Source of the DNA: an uncultured Clostridia bacterium
GTDB taxonomy: Bacteria; Bacillota; Clostridia; Oscillospirales; Ruminococcaceae
Length of the DNA stretch: 64,000 nt
Direction of reading: 5' to 3'
NCBI GenBank assembly: GCA_947631575.1
Contig: CANRLW010000004.1
Location: 30,584-94,583, forward strand
Below are positions 9,585 to 19,965 of this stretch, in pieces. The notes under the pieces were generated by a model that was given only the letters and a program-made list of their open reading frames with translations, was not told the DNA's origin and made no database searches. Numbering within the stretch: the first letter of the stretch is position 1; the number at the start of each line of letters is the position of its first letter. Both the position numbers and the translations under genes were made by a program.

Positions 9585-10592
9585 TTATTCCTCCGAAAAT
9601 TTACAGATAAGCGCTGCTGTAGAATCTATATCACGCAGGTCTATCGTTTCAACGGGCGTATGCATATATCTTATAGGCATTGAAAGTGTACAGCACCTTA
9701 TGCCGCTTTTGCATATTCCGAGAGCGTCCGCATTTGTTCCTGTAGTACCGGGCATTATCTCGCGGGTGTAAGGGATATCAAAGCTCTTCGCAAGGCTGCA
9801 CAGTGTATTTGACATTTCTTTATCGAGAGATGCTGAAAATCCTATCATAACGCCGTTTCCCAGCTTTGCGGTGTCTTTTGGAGAACTGTCGGGAGTGTTT
9901 CCGAAAGAAACATCAACAACTATCGCTAAGTCGGGGCTAAGCTTATAGCCGTTCATTTTTGCTCCGCTCTCCCCTGTTTCTTCGCGGCAGGAAAAGCATA
10001 CCGCAATATTATATTTCAACTTTTTGCCTTTCAATTTTTCAATAGCTGAAAGTATAGCGCAAACGCCGCTCCTGTCGTCAATTGCGGGAGCGGATACTAT
10101 TTTATCCGACAATTCGCGGAACTTTGAATTTACGGTTATCCTGTCGCCGAGTGAAATACATTCTTCGGCTTTCTCTTTGGACAAGCCGATGTCTATAAAT
10201 ATATCGTCTGTTTCTGGAACAGGTGTTTCTTTTTTTACGTGAGGAGGGAGAGTTGAAACAACCCCGAGGATATCCTTTTTCCCGTGAATAGTGACCGACT
10301 GAGCCAAAAGCGTTTTAAGATCGGGAGAACCGCAAGCTCCTACGCCTACAAAACCGTTTTCAGCAATATAGGTCACTATAAGTCCTACCTGGTCTATATG
10401 AGCGTCAAGCAGGAGCGTTTTAGCGTCAGGATTTCCCGACGGTATAAAACCCGTGACGCTCCCGAATTTATCAACGCTTACGTTTTCGGCATATTTGCGC
10501 AGATATTCCGCAGCCTTTTCGGAAACCGAAAATTCGTCGCCCGAAACTCCCGCGCAACCCGTAAGGTCTTTCAAAACCGATTTTATGTCCAT
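9585..10592 (-). CDS. M42 family metallopeptidase (tandem paralogue)
   Basis: LDAHIDQVGLI, SAPAIDDRSGV, SCREETGESGA, PGTTGTNADALGI. Confidence 0.9.
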   Translation of the reverse strand: MDIKSVLKDLTGCAGVSGDEFSVSEKAAEYLRKYAENVSVDKFGSVTGFIPSGNPDAKTLLLDAHIDQVGLIVTYIAENGFVGVGACGSPDLKTLLAQSVTIHGKKDILGVVSTLPPHVKKETPVPETDDIFIDIGLSKEKAEECISLGDRITVNSKFRELSDKIVSAPAIDDRSGVCAILSAIEKLKGKKLKYNIAVCFSCREETGESGAKMNGYKLSPDLAIVVDVSFGNTPDSSPKDTAKLGNGVMIGFSASLDKEMSNTLCSLAKSFDIPYTREIMPGTTGTNADALGICKSGIRCCTLSMPIRYMHTPVETIDLRDIDSTAALICKFSEE

Positions 10593-10597
10593 TTTAT

Positions 10598-11092
10598 TTA
10601 TCCCTTTAAGAAATCATTTTTGATATCGGAAATATTGAAATCATTGCCTTTGCTGTTAAGGGCAATGAGCTTATACGAAATTATCTCGGGCGGATAGCCG
10701 AGCTTTGCAGAAAGTACTTCAATAGAATTTTCGCTTTCAAGCTCCGAAAGTATCTCGTTGTCGGAAATAAGCAAAGACGCCGCAAACAAGTTCGCTTCGC
10801 GCTCGGTCCTGCTGTTTTCGAGAAATAATGTGGTCTCGCGTATTCTTCCCTCGGAAAGTTCTCTGTGGAGCATATCGTGACCGAGCTCGTGGGCGCAGAC
10901 GACCTCTTTCATCTTTTCATCAAGATCATCATTTATCACTATATATCTTGTGCCGTTTTCGGACAAATAAAACCCCTTCAGAGAACCGAGTTTTCTGAAC
11001 CACACTTTTATACCTAGATCTTCTGCTGTTTCTATTGCGTTTGAGCCGTATTCGTTTCTAATTCTGTTTGCAAGTTCAATGATCCGTTTCAT
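10598..11092 (-). CDS. ImmA/IrrE family metallo-endopeptidase
   Basis: CAHELGHDMLH (HExxH) plus EREANLFAASLLI. Confidence 0.88.
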   Translation of the reverse strand: MKRIIELANRIRNEYGSNAIETAEDLGIKVWFRKLGSLKGFYLSENGTRYIVINDDLDEKMKEVVCAHELGHDMLHRELSEGRIRETTLFLENSRTEREANLFAASLLISDNEILSELESENSIEVLSAKLGYPPEIISYKLIALNSKGNDFNISDIKNDFLKG

Positions 11093-11138
11093 TTGTAGTT
11101 CCTGTTCTTCCTGAAAGTGCGGTCACAAAACGTAAATA

Positions 11139-11546
11139 TCAAGACTTTTCTTTGCGGCTGTCAAGATAGATCTCATTCAAGCACTCTATCAGCAATTTCT
11201 TGTCCTTGTCAGAGATAGAATTTCCCGCAAACAGACCTTTTGTTTCTTCAACAAATCTTATAGCGCCTGTACTTCTTCTGCCGTTATTCATAAGAGTTTT
11301 TAAAAGTTTGTCCTCTGCGGAAAGTTCGATCTCTGCACTGTCGTCTAAAAGAAACTCCGGCGTTACTTCGAGTTCTTTTGCCATTCTGTTCAATATTTCT
11401 TTTCTCGGCTTTCTGTCGCCATTAAGATAATAATACAGCGCACGATAGGTTATACCTACAGATTTTGCAAAATCGCTCCTGCTTATTCTTTTTCTTGTAA
11501 GCAGACAATCAAGCTTTTCAGATATTTTCATACATATGCCCTCCAT
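11139..11546 (-). CDS. XRE-family helix-turn-helix regulator
   Basis: RISRSDFAKSVGITYRALYYYLNGDRKPRKEILNRMAKELEVTPEFLL. Confidence 0.88.
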   Translation of the reverse strand: MEGICMKISEKLDCLLTRKRISRSDFAKSVGITYRALYYYLNGDRKPRKEILNRMAKELEVTPEFLLDDSAEIELSAEDKLLKTLMNNGRRSTGAIRFVEETKGLFAGNSISDKDKKLLIECLNEIYLDSRKEKS

Positions 11547-11676
11547 TTCATATTTTAATTATAACAATTTGGAACGTTTTTGTCAAGCGCATTAAAATAA
11601 CAAATAATGAATGTTATTCAATTGTATTCATTTTTTTCCGGAATAATTTTAAATTTTTTATTTAATTTTCAAATAT

Positions 11677-11694
11677 TATGCATTATAATGAATA
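11677..11694. promoter_or_regulatory. Candidate ARG box (ArgR/AhrC operator)
   Basis: TATGCATTATAATGAATA against recalled consensus TNTGNATWWWWATNCANA: one mismatch at constrained positions; directly upstream of the arg promoter. Confidence 0.5.
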
Positions 11695-11701
11695 ATTACG
11701 C

Positions 11702-11730
11702 TTGACAAATAAAATGAATGAATGTAAAAT
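11702..11730 (+). promoter_or_regulatory. Candidate sigma-A promoter of the arg operon
   Basis: TTGACA-N17-TAAAAT. Confidence 0.7.
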
Positions 11731-11770
11731 CAAATATGTAAATAATTTTTCTGTAAAGGAGTTTTTAATT

Positions 11771-12997
11771 ATGGCAGATCAGATAAAAAAAGTAGTTCTT
11801 GCTTATTCCGGAGGACTTGATACGTCAATCATTATTCCTTGGCTCAAGGAAACATATCCGGGCTGCGAGGTAATTTGCGTTGCGGGCAACGTCGGACAGG
11901 ACGCGGAGATCGAAGGTCTTGAAGAGCGTGCGAAGAAAACAGGCGCGTCTAAACTCTACATCGAGGATATTCAGGACGAATTTGTAAACGACTTTGTGTT
12001 CCCTACTCTCAAAGCGGGCGCAAAGTATGAGGGCTATCTCCTCGGAACATCTTTTGCTCGTCCTCCCATTGCAAAGAGAATTGTTGAGATAGCAAAGAAA
12101 GAGGGCGCGGACGCTATCTGCCACGGCTGTACGGGAAAAGGAAACGACCAGGTTCGTTTTGAGCTTACGATAAAGGCGCTTGCTCCCGAAATGAAGATAA
12201 TCGCTCCATGGAGGATCTGGGACATCAAGTCTCGCGACCAGGAGATAGACTATGCCGAGGCGCATAATGTTCCCATAAAGATAACGCGTGAAACAAACTA
12301 CTCTAAAGATATGAACCTGTGGCATCTTTCGCATGAAGGTCTTGACCTTGAAGATCCTGCAAATGAGCCGCAGTATAACAAAGAGGGATTTCTTGAACTC
12401 GGAGTTTCTCCCGAACAAGCTCCCGACAAGCCCACTTATATAACCATTCACTTTGAAAATGGCGTTCCTACTGCGCTTAACGGCGAAGAAATGGACGGCG
12501 TAAAGCTCATCAAGGCTTTGAACAAGGTAGGCGGAGAAAACGGTATAGGTTTGTTTGATGTTGTTGAAAACAGGCTTGTCGGAATGAAGTCAAGAGGCGT
12601 TTACGAAACTCCCGGCGGAACTATTCTCTATCACGCTCACGAAGTTCTTGAAACTATCTGCCTTGACAAGGAAACACAGCACTATAAATACGGACTTGCG
12701 CAGAAATATGCAGAGCTCGTTTATAACGGTCAATGGTACACCCCTCTGCGCGAGGCCATGGACGCTTTTGTAAATAAGACACAGGAGACCGTTACAGGCG
12801 ATGTAAAGCTTAAGCTCTACAAGGGCAACATAATAAATGCGGGCGTTACTTCTCCGTATACTCTTTACAGCGAGGACTTCGCATCTTTCGGTGAGGACGA
12901 TGTTTATAACCAGAAAGACAGCGCAGGATTTATTAACCTGTTTGGTCTGCCTATCAAGGTCAAGGCACTGCTTGACGCTGACAGAAACAAGAAATAA
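11771..12997 (+). CDS. argG: Argininosuccinate synthase
   Basis: [19 protein letters not shown]; start ATG at 11771 after an AAAGGAG RBS. Confidence 0.95.
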   Translation: MADQIKKVVLAYSGGLDTSIIIPWLKETYPGCEVICVAGNVGQDAEIEGLEERAKKTGASKLYIEDIQDEFVNDFVFPTLKAGAKYEGYLLGTSFARPPIAKRIVEIAKKEGADAICHGCTGKGNDQVRFELTIKALAPEMKIIAPWRIWDIKSRDQEIDYAEAHNVPIKITRETNYSKDMNLWHLSHEGLDLEDPANEPQYNKEGFLELGVSPEQAPDKPTYITIHFENGVPTALNGEEMDGVKLIKALNKVGGENGIGLFDVVENRLVGMKSRGVYETPGGTILYHAHEVLETICLDKETQHYKYGLAQKYAELVYNGQWYTPLREAMDAFVNKTQETVTGDVKLKLYKGNIINAGVTSPYTLYSEDFASFGEDDVYNQKDSAGFINLFGLPIKVKALLDADRNKK

Positions 12998-13698
12998 TGA
13001 GCGGCTTTATGGTCTACTGGTCAAAGGAATATGTGTCAAAGGTCCAAAAGGCCGGCGACACAGGTCCTTTGAAAGTTGTGTACGGCAGTCATCATACGAT
13101 CATGCCGCATATAAAATCAGTTAAAGTCGGCGACATAATTTATCCCGTTACGCTTATAAACGGGACTTTGGCAGTCATGGCAAGACTTCCCGTTGAAAAA
13201 ATAGAGTGTGCGTTTGAATACACCATACGAGAGCTTGGCAGAGCGTACAGCGCTCTTATTCCTAAGGACGTGGCGTATTACTGGAGAGAGCCGCGCGGCG
13301 AGTTTGTTGCAGTATACTGCGGCGGCGGGTTTGTTACGGGGAAAAACACGTACATAAGTTTTCGCTACAGCGGAATGGCTGACCCGAAAGAAGACCATAT
13401 TCCCGATGATATAACCCGCGAATATCGAGAATGGGAAATTCCCGAACCTCCGCATCTGTTTACGCAAGAACCAAAGATTTGTTGCGCAGAACAGGCGGCA
13501 AGCGGTGAACACGGCTCGGAAATTTTTCCGCGCGAGATACCGCTTGAAACGGCGAAAACTTTGCTTTTCGGGAATACGAGATCGTCTTTGAAACCGCTAA
13601 AGCTTGACAAAAACAGTCGTTTCTCCACTATGTCGCTTTCGGGATCTGTACGCAAAATGAGCGATGAAACGTTTGAAGTTTTTGAAAAGCTGTTTTAA
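12997..13698 (+). CDS. Uncharacterised protein in arg operon
   Basis: 233-aa ORF whose start overlaps the argG stop (TAATG); no family recognised. Confidence 0.75.
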   Translation: MSGFMVYWSKEYVSKVQKAGDTGPLKVVYGSHHTIMPHIKSVKVGDIIYPVTLINGTLAVMARLPVEKIECAFEYTIRELGRAYSALIPKDVAYYWREPRGEFVAVYCGGGFVTGKNTYISFRYSGMADPKEDHIPDDITREYREWEIPEPPHLFTQEPKICCAEQAASGEHGSEIFPREIPLETAKTLLFGNTRSSLKPLKLDKNSRFSTMSLSGSVRKMSDETFEVFEKLF

Positions 13699-13767
13699 TA
13701 TCATGCAAAGTGGTGAAAAACCGCTTTGCTGTTTAATAAGATAAATTCAACAGGAGTAACTTTTATT

Positions 13768-15153
13768 ATGGCAATGTGGGCAGGAAGATTTTCAAAAGAG
13801 GTTGACGAGGGTGTTAATGCTTTCAACTCTTCCATATCTTTTGATGCGAGAATGTATAAGCAGGATATTGCGGGCAGCATTGCTCATGCGACAATGCTCG
13901 GAGAACAGGGCATTATAAGTATGAGCGACAGCCTTGAGATAATCGGCGGCTTAAAGGAAATTCTCGCGGATATTGACAGCGGAAAGCTTGTGTTCGATCC
14001 GAACGCGGAAGATATCCATATGTTTATAGAGGCGGAGCTTACAAAGCGCCTCGGTGACGTTGGAAAAAGACTTCATACGTCGCGCTCGAGAAACGACCAG
14101 GTAGCTCTTGACATCAGGCTTTATCTGCGCGACGAGATAAAGGAAATTAAACAGCTCCTTACAAAACTTATTGAAACTCTCTGCAAACTTGCAGAAGAAA
14201 ACGCCGACGCGATAATGCCGGGCTATACTCATCTACAGCGCGCCCAGCCGATAACGTTCGGACATCATCTTATGGCGTATGCGCAGATGTTGCTTAGAGA
14301 TATTGACAGACTTTGCGACACCGAAAAGCGAATGAACGTAAATCCTCTCGGGAGTTGTGCTCTCGCGGGAACTACCTACAACATCGACCGTTTCCGCACC
14401 TCTTCCCTGCTTGATATGAAAGAACCTATGAAAAACTCTCTTGACGGAGTTTCGGACAGAGATTTCTGCATGGAGCTTGCGAGTGCGCTTTCTATCTGTA
14501 TGGTTCATCTGTCGAGGTTTTCCGAGGAAATAATTTTATGGTGCAGCTGGGAGTTTAAGTTTATAGAGCTTGACGACGCTTTTTCAACAGGCTCGAGCAT
14601 AATGCCGCAGAAGAAAAATCCCGATGTTACAGAGCTTATAAGAGGAAAGACAGCGCGCGTTATAGGCGACAATATGACGCTGCTTACTATGATGAAAGGT
14701 CTGCCGCTTGCGTATAATAAGGATATGCAGGAGGACAAAGAGGCGATCTTTGACGCCGTGGACAACATAAAGCTATGTATTTCAACGTTTACGCCCATGC
14801 TTGCGACAATGACAGTTCTTCGCGACAATATGCGAAAGGCTGCCGCAAAGGGCTTTATAAACGCAACGGACTGCGCGGATTATCTAGTAAAGAAAGGAAT
14901 GCCGTTCAGAACTGCTTATAAGATAACGGGCGGGCTTGTAGCGCTTTGCATAAGCAAAAACACAACGCTCGAAGAACTTCCGCTCGATGAATACAAAAAA
15001 GCGAGCGAGCTTTTCGACAGCGATGTATATGATGCGATAAATCTTGAAACCTGTGTTAAAGAGCGGAAGTCTTACGGCGGTCCTTCGCCGGAAAGCGTGC
15101 TGACGCAGATAAAATCGGTTAAGAATAAACTTGGAGAGTTAAACAATGGTTAA
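13768..15153 (+). CDS. argH: Argininosuccinate lyase
   Basis: MWAGRFSKEVDEGVNAFNSSI; GSSIMPQKKNPD signature; start at 13768 after a GGAG RBS. Confidence 0.95.
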   Translation: MAMWAGRFSKEVDEGVNAFNSSISFDARMYKQDIAGSIAHATMLGEQGIISMSDSLEIIGGLKEILADIDSGKLVFDPNAEDIHMFIEAELTKRLGDVGKRLHTSRSRNDQVALDIRLYLRDEIKEIKQLLTKLIETLCKLAEENADAIMPGYTHLQRAQPITFGHHLMAYAQMLLRDIDRLCDTEKRMNVNPLGSCALAGTTYNIDRFRTSSLLDMKEPMKNSLDGVSDRDFCMELASALSICMVHLSRFSEEIILWCSWEFKFIELDDAFSTGSSIMPQKKNPDVTELIRGKTARVIGDNMTLLTMMKGLPLAYNKDMQEDKEAIFDAVDNIKLCISTFTPMLATMTVLRDNMRKAAAKGFINATDCADYLVKKGMPFRTAYKITGGLVALCISKNTTLEELPLDEYKKASELFDSDVYDAINLETCVKERKSYGGPSPESVLTQIKSVKNKLGELNNG

Positions 15154-16084
15154 GGTTTATATTGACGGGCAGGAAGGCACAACGGGTCTTAAAATTCTCG
15201 AAAGATTTGAAGGCAGAAATGATATTGAACTGTTGAAAATCGACGAGGACAAGCGCAAGGACAATGACGAGCGCAAAAAGATGATAAATTCTGCCGATTT
15301 CACGTTTTTATGTCTGCCCGACGCCGCGGCAAAAGAGGCAGTTGCAATGGCGGGAGATAAAGTGAGGATAATAGACGCGTCTACCGCGCATAGGACAAAT
15401 CCTGAATGGGCATATGGATTTCCCGAGCTTGGCGCGGATTTCAGAGAGAAGATAAAAAACAGCAGCAGGACGGCTGTTCCCGGCTGTTATGCGAGCGGCT
15501 TTATTTCAATGGTATATCCGCTAATAAAGCTCGGTATCATGCCCGAGGATTATCCTGTAGTATGCCATGCGGTTTCGGGATACAGCGGCGCGGGAAAGAA
15601 AGCTATTGCCGTTTACGAGGGCGAAAACCGCCCTGCGGAATATGACAGTCCGCGTCAGTATGCGCTGACTCAACAGCACAAGCATCTTCCCGAAATGCAG
15701 AAGATTTGCGGGCTTTCGTATGCGCCGATCTTTAATCCGCTTGTATGTGATTATTTTTCGGGAATGGTAGTGACTGTTCCGATATTTACAAGATTACTTA
15801 CAAAAAAATATTCGGCGGGCGACATAAGAAATGCACTTTCGGAATTTTACGAAAAGAACGGTTCTTATTTTGTAAAGGTAATGCCCGAAGGCGAGCCCGA
15901 GGACGGATTTATTGGCGCGAATAACATAAGCGGAACAAACAATATGCAAATTTACGTAAACGGTAACGAAGAGCGGATTGTTCTCTGTTCTAGGCTCGAC
16001 AATCTCGGAAAGGGCGCATCGGGCGCGGCAGTTCAGTGCTTGAATATAATGATGGGAATTGACGAAAAAACAGGTTTAGTTTAA
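15146..16084 (+). CDS. argC: N-acetyl-gamma-glutamyl-phosphate reductase (short, type 2-like)
   Basis: IDGQEGTTGLKI, VPGCYASGFI, GYSGAGKKA. Confidence 0.92.
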   Translation: MVKVYIDGQEGTTGLKILERFEGRNDIELLKIDEDKRKDNDERKKMINSADFTFLCLPDAAAKEAVAMAGDKVRIIDASTAHRTNPEWAYGFPELGADFREKIKNSSRTAVPGCYASGFISMVYPLIKLGIMPEDYPVVCHAVSGYSGAGKKAIAVYEGENRPAEYDSPRQYALTQQHKHLPEMQKICGLSYAPIFNPLVCDYFSGMVVTVPIFTRLLTKKYSAGDIRNALSEFYEKNGSYFVKVMPEGEPEDGFIGANNISGTNNMQIYVNGNEERIVLCSRLDNLGKGASGAAVQCLNIMMGIDEKTGLV

Positions 16085-16139
16085 ATTTGGTTTTGCAAGT
16101 TGAAGCGCTTGTCGGCATAATTGAAATTGAGGGTTATTT

Positions 16140-16601
16140 ATGTATTATAAGGAAATCAGGGTCTGGGTACCTGACGAAGAAGTTCTGAATATAAAGTTTC
16201 TTAGACACGATAAATTTTTTGTTCTTAATTATCTGAACAAGCCGTATATAATTACAGCCGAAGTTTCGGGAACTAAAAATTTTATCGGCTTTGGAGCAGA
16301 CGGAAATATTTTTCTTCTTGACAGAGAAAGAAACCGCGTTGCTTATGCGTCAAGCTCGCTTGCGGTTTTCGGAAGGCAGTTAAAGCATTATCGCGATTTT
16401 ATTGCTGTGCCGAATGATACAAATGAAGAAACCGAAAATACAGAAAATGCTGAAAATACGGAAAATGCAGAAACAGACAATTCAACTGACAAATTAAAAA
16501 AATTAGAAGAGCAAATTAAAAAGCTCGATAAAAACGCATTTACAGATGACAATAATTTCTGGTCGGAAGTTATGAGCGGGCTTAAAGTAAACGAAAACTG
16601 A
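16140..16601 (+). CDS. Uncharacterised protein with low-complexity NTENAEN tract
   Basis: 153-aa ORF with good RBS inside the arg operon. Confidence 0.65.
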   Translation: MYYKEIRVWVPDEEVLNIKFLRHDKFFVLNYLNKPYIITAEVSGTKNFIGFGADGNIFLLDRERNRVAYASSSLAVFGRQLKHYRDFIAVPNDTNEETENTENAENTENAETDNSTDKLKKLEEQIKKLDKNAFTDDNNFWSEVMSGLKVNEN

Positions 16602-16621
16602 TATAAAATAAGAGGTTTAAG

Positions 16622-17857
16622 ATGGTTAAATTTGAGGGATTTGATTTTATAGACGGCGGCGTTTGCGCCGCAAAGGGATTTACCGCATCGGGTGTTATTG
16701 CGGGAATTAAAGCGGGTAACACGACAAAGCGCGACCTTGCTCTTATAAAATGCTCTGTAAGATGCAGAACGGCGGCTATGTTTACAAAAAACAAAGTAAA
16801 AGGCGCGCCTATCCTTGTCTGCAAGGAACATCTTAAAGACGGCTATGCACAGGCGGTCATTGTAAACAGCGGAAACGCCAACACCTGCAATGACAACGGG
16901 ATAGAGATAGCAGAAGAAATGTGCAGCCTTGCGGCGGAATCTCTTGAACTTGAAAAAGAAGATATCCTTGTAGGTTCTACGGGAGTTATTGGTCAGAAGT
17001 TGAGTATTGAACCTATCAGAAATGTAATTACCGAGCTTACGGGTTCACTAAGCGAAAAAGGAAGTCCTCTTGCCTGCGAGGCAATAATGACAACAGATAC
17101 ACGCAAGAAAGAATTTGCTGTAGAATTCGAGCTTGACGGAAAGAAGTGTCATGTCGGAGGTATCTCAAAAGGCAGCGGAATGATAAATCCGAATATGGCG
17201 ACAATGCTCGCGTTTATTACCACTGATGTAAAAATAAACGGCGAACTTCTTCAAAATGCATTGAGAAAAGTCTGCGCACTGACATATAATATGGTCAGCG
17301 TTGACGGCGACACTTCTACAAACGACTCGCTCATACTTATGTCGTCGGGGCTTGCGGAAAACAATGAGATAATTTGCGAGGATAACCGTTATGATACTTT
17401 TGTAAATGCACTTTACGCAGTCATGATGAACCTTGCAAGAGAAACCGCGCGTGACGGAGAGGGAGCGACAAAGCTAATCGAATGTATAGTAAACGGCGCT
17501 CCGAATGAAGAAACGGCGAAAATAGTCGCAAAGTCAGTTATTTCTTCGAGCCTTGTAAAAGCGGCTCTGTTTGCCGCTGACGCGAACTGGGGACGTATAC
17601 TCTGCGCTATAGGATATGCCGACGCTGAATTTGACATAAATAAAACCGACGTTGAACTTGCGAGCGCAAAGGGAAAAATTTCCGTATGCAAAAACGGCGC
17701 GGGTGTTGACTTCTCGGAAGAAATAGCAAAGGAGATACTTTCCGAGGAAGAAATTAAAATTATAGTTTCTCTTAACAGCGGCGACGGAAATGCAATAGCA
17801 TGGGGCTGTGATCTTACGTTTGATTATGTAAAAATAAACGCAGAATACAGGACTTGA
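16622..17857 (+). CDS. argJ: Bifunctional glutamate N-acetyltransferase/amino-acid acetyltransferase
   Basis: NSGNANTCND; GSGMINPNMATMLAFITTD autoprocessing site. Confidence 0.95.
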   Translation: MVKFEGFDFIDGGVCAAKGFTASGVIAGIKAGNTTKRDLALIKCSVRCRTAAMFTKNKVKGAPILVCKEHLKDGYAQAVIVNSGNANTCNDNGIEIAEEMCSLAAESLELEKEDILVGSTGVIGQKLSIEPIRNVITELTGSLSEKGSPLACEAIMTTDTRKKEFAVEFELDGKKCHVGGISKGSGMINPNMATMLAFITTDVKINGELLQNALRKVCALTYNMVSVDGDTSTNDSLILMSSGLAENNEIICEDNRYDTFVNALYAVMMNLARETARDGEGATKLIECIVNGAPNEETAKIVAKSVISSSLVKAALFAADANWGRILCAIGYADAEFDINKTDVELASAKGKISVCKNGAGVDFSEEIAKEILSEEEIKIIVSLNSGDGNAIAWGCDLTFDYVKINAEYRT

Positions 17858-17923
17858 TTAAGTTAATAAATTATTATAAAATCGGGCTTTACAGTCCGCA
17901 GGATATGAGGGGAAATTTTAAAA

Positions 17924-18778
17924 ATGGAAATTGATTATGATATTCGGGCAAACGTAATGGTAGAGGCTCTCCCCTACCTACAGAAATACAACAACAAGGT
18001 AGTTGTCGTTAAATACGGCGGAAATGCCATGACAAACGACAGACTGAAACAAGCCGTAATGCAGGATATTGTTCTGCTTTCACTTGTCGGGATAAAAGTA
18101 GTTCTGGTACACGGCGGCGGTCCTGAGATAAACGATATGCTTAAAAAGATCGGAAAAGAAAGCAAGTTTGTAAACGGTCTGCGCTATACGGACGAAGAAA
18201 CTATAGACATCGTTCAGATGGTTCTCGCGGGAAAGGTAAACAAAGACCTTGTGTCCATGCTTGAAAGCCATGAGGGAAAAGCGATAGGACTGTGTGGACT
18301 TGACGGAAATATGATTGAGGCGAAAATGCTCGACGAAAATTTAGGATATGTCGGCGAAATAACTGACGTTCACCCCGAAATAATACAAAATGCGCTCGAC
18401 AACGGTTATATACCCGTTATTTCAACGATAGGGCGCGGCAAGGACGGGACTGTATATAACATAAACGCTGATACTGCCGCAGCGAGAATTGCCGCGGAAA
18501 TGAAAGCTCCGAGCCTTATTCTGCTTACAGATATAAAAGGTCTTTTGGAGGACAAGGACGACGAAAATACGATAATAAGGACTGTCGGCGTGAGCGAAGT
18601 TCCGTACCTCAAAAAACAAGGCATAATTTCGGGTGGAATGATACCGAAGATAGAATGCTGTGTTGAGGCAGTCCGCAGAGGCGTTAAGCAGGCGAACATA
18701 ATCGATGGAAGAATACCGCATTCCATTCTTATTGAACTTCTGACGGATATAGGCGCGGGAACAATGATAGTTGCATGA
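17924..18778 (+). CDS. argB: Acetylglutamate kinase
   Basis: VVVKYGGNAM, LVHGGGPEIN, GGMIPK. Confidence 0.95.
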   Translation: MEIDYDIRANVMVEALPYLQKYNNKVVVVKYGGNAMTNDRLKQAVMQDIVLLSLVGIKVVLVHGGGPEINDMLKKIGKESKFVNGLRYTDEETIDIVQMVLAGKVNKDLVSMLESHEGKAIGLCGLDGNMIEAKMLDENLGYVGEITDVHPEIIQNALDNGYIPVISTIGRGKDGTVYNINADTAAARIAAEMKAPSLILLTDIKGLLEDKDDENTIIRTVGVSEVPYLKKQGIISGGMIPKIECCVEAVRRGVKQANIIDGRIPHSILIELLTDIGAGTMIVA

Positions 18779-18788
18779 GAGGTTTTAA

Positions 18789-19952
18789 ATGAGTACGATT
18801 GAACAATTTAATAAATATGTTATGCAGTCTTACGGTAGATACGATCTTGTTCTGGACAACGGCGAAAAGGTCGTTTCTGCCGATGAAGACGGAAAAAGGT
18901 ATATCGACTTCGGTTCGGGGATAGGAGTAAATTCCCTGGGATATTGCAACGACAAATGGGTAAATGCGATATGCTCACAGGCAAAAAAGCTCCAGCATAC
19001 CTCAAACTATTACTACACGAAAATTCAGGCTGACTTTGCAAAAGCGCTCTGCGAAACGGCTGGATATACGAATATGTTCTTCGGAAATTCGGGAGCTGAG
19101 GCAAACGAATGTGCTATAAAAATTGCAAGAAAGTACAGCTTTGATAAATATGGAAAAGGTCGACACAATATAATAACGCTGAAGAATTCGTTTCACGGCA
19201 GAACTTTAGCGACAATTTCCGCAACGGGACAGGACGTTTTCCACAACTACTTCTTCCCTTTTGTCGAAGGATTTATAAACGTTGAGGCAAACGATATAAA
19301 CGATCTTCGCGAGAAACTTGATGACACAGTTTGCGCGGTCATGTTTGAATATGTTCAAGGTGAAGGCGGAGTTATAAAGCTCGAACAGGATTTTGTAGAC
19401 GAGATATTCAAGCTCTGCGGAGAAAAGGACGTTATAACCATCGCGGACGAGGTACAAACGGGCGTAGGAAGAACAGGAAAATTCCTGTGCGGCGATAATT
19501 TCGGTCATAAGGCTGACCTTACGACGCTTGCTAAAGGGCTTGCGGGAGGAGTTCCGATAGGAGTTTGTCTTTCGGGTGATAAATGCGCAAAGGTACTTAC
19601 TCCGGGAACTCACGCATCAACATTCGGCGGAAATCCTATAGTATGCGCGGGAGGACTTGCAGTTCTTGAAACAGTAAACTCTGACGGATTTCTTGACGAA
19701 GTAAATAAAAAGGGAGAATATTTCCGCAATAAGCTGAAAGCGCTACCCGAAGTAGTTTCCGTTTCTGGAATAGGTCTTATGATAGGTATTGAACTAAAAT
19801 CAAAAGACGCGCATGATGTGGCAAAAGCGGCGCTCGACAACGGGCTTTTAGTACTAACCGCAAAAGAAAAATTAAGACTTCTCCCCCCTCTTACAATATC
19901 GTATGAGGAAATTGACGAAGGAATGGAAATACTTGCAAGGATCTTAAAATGA
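18789..19952 (+). CDS. argD: Acetylornithine aminotransferase
   Basis: Class-III aminotransferase: FFGNSGAEANECAIK, ADEVQTGVGRTG, TLAKGLAGGVPIG. Confidence 0.93.
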   Translation: MSTIEQFNKYVMQSYGRYDLVLDNGEKVVSADEDGKRYIDFGSGIGVNSLGYCNDKWVNAICSQAKKLQHTSNYYYTKIQADFAKALCETAGYTNMFFGNSGAEANECAIKIARKYSFDKYGKGRHNIITLKNSFHGRTLATISATGQDVFHNYFFPFVEGFINVEANDINDLREKLDDTVCAVMFEYVQGEGGVIKLEQDFVDEIFKLCGEKDVITIADEVQTGVGRTGKFLCGDNFGHKADLTTLAKGLAGGVPIGVCLSGDKCAKVLTPGTHASTFGGNPIVCAGGLAVLETVNSDGFLDEVNKKGEYFRNKLKALPEVVSVSGIGLMIGIELKSKDAHDVAKAALDNGLLVLTAKEKLRLLPPLTISYEEIDEGMEILARILK

Positions 19953-19965
19953 GAAAGGAGAAAAA

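Noticed and set aside
11607-11625. ATGAATGTTATTCA as a second full ARG box
   Set aside because: Half-site spacing is 1 bp short of the consensus; reported only as half-sites.
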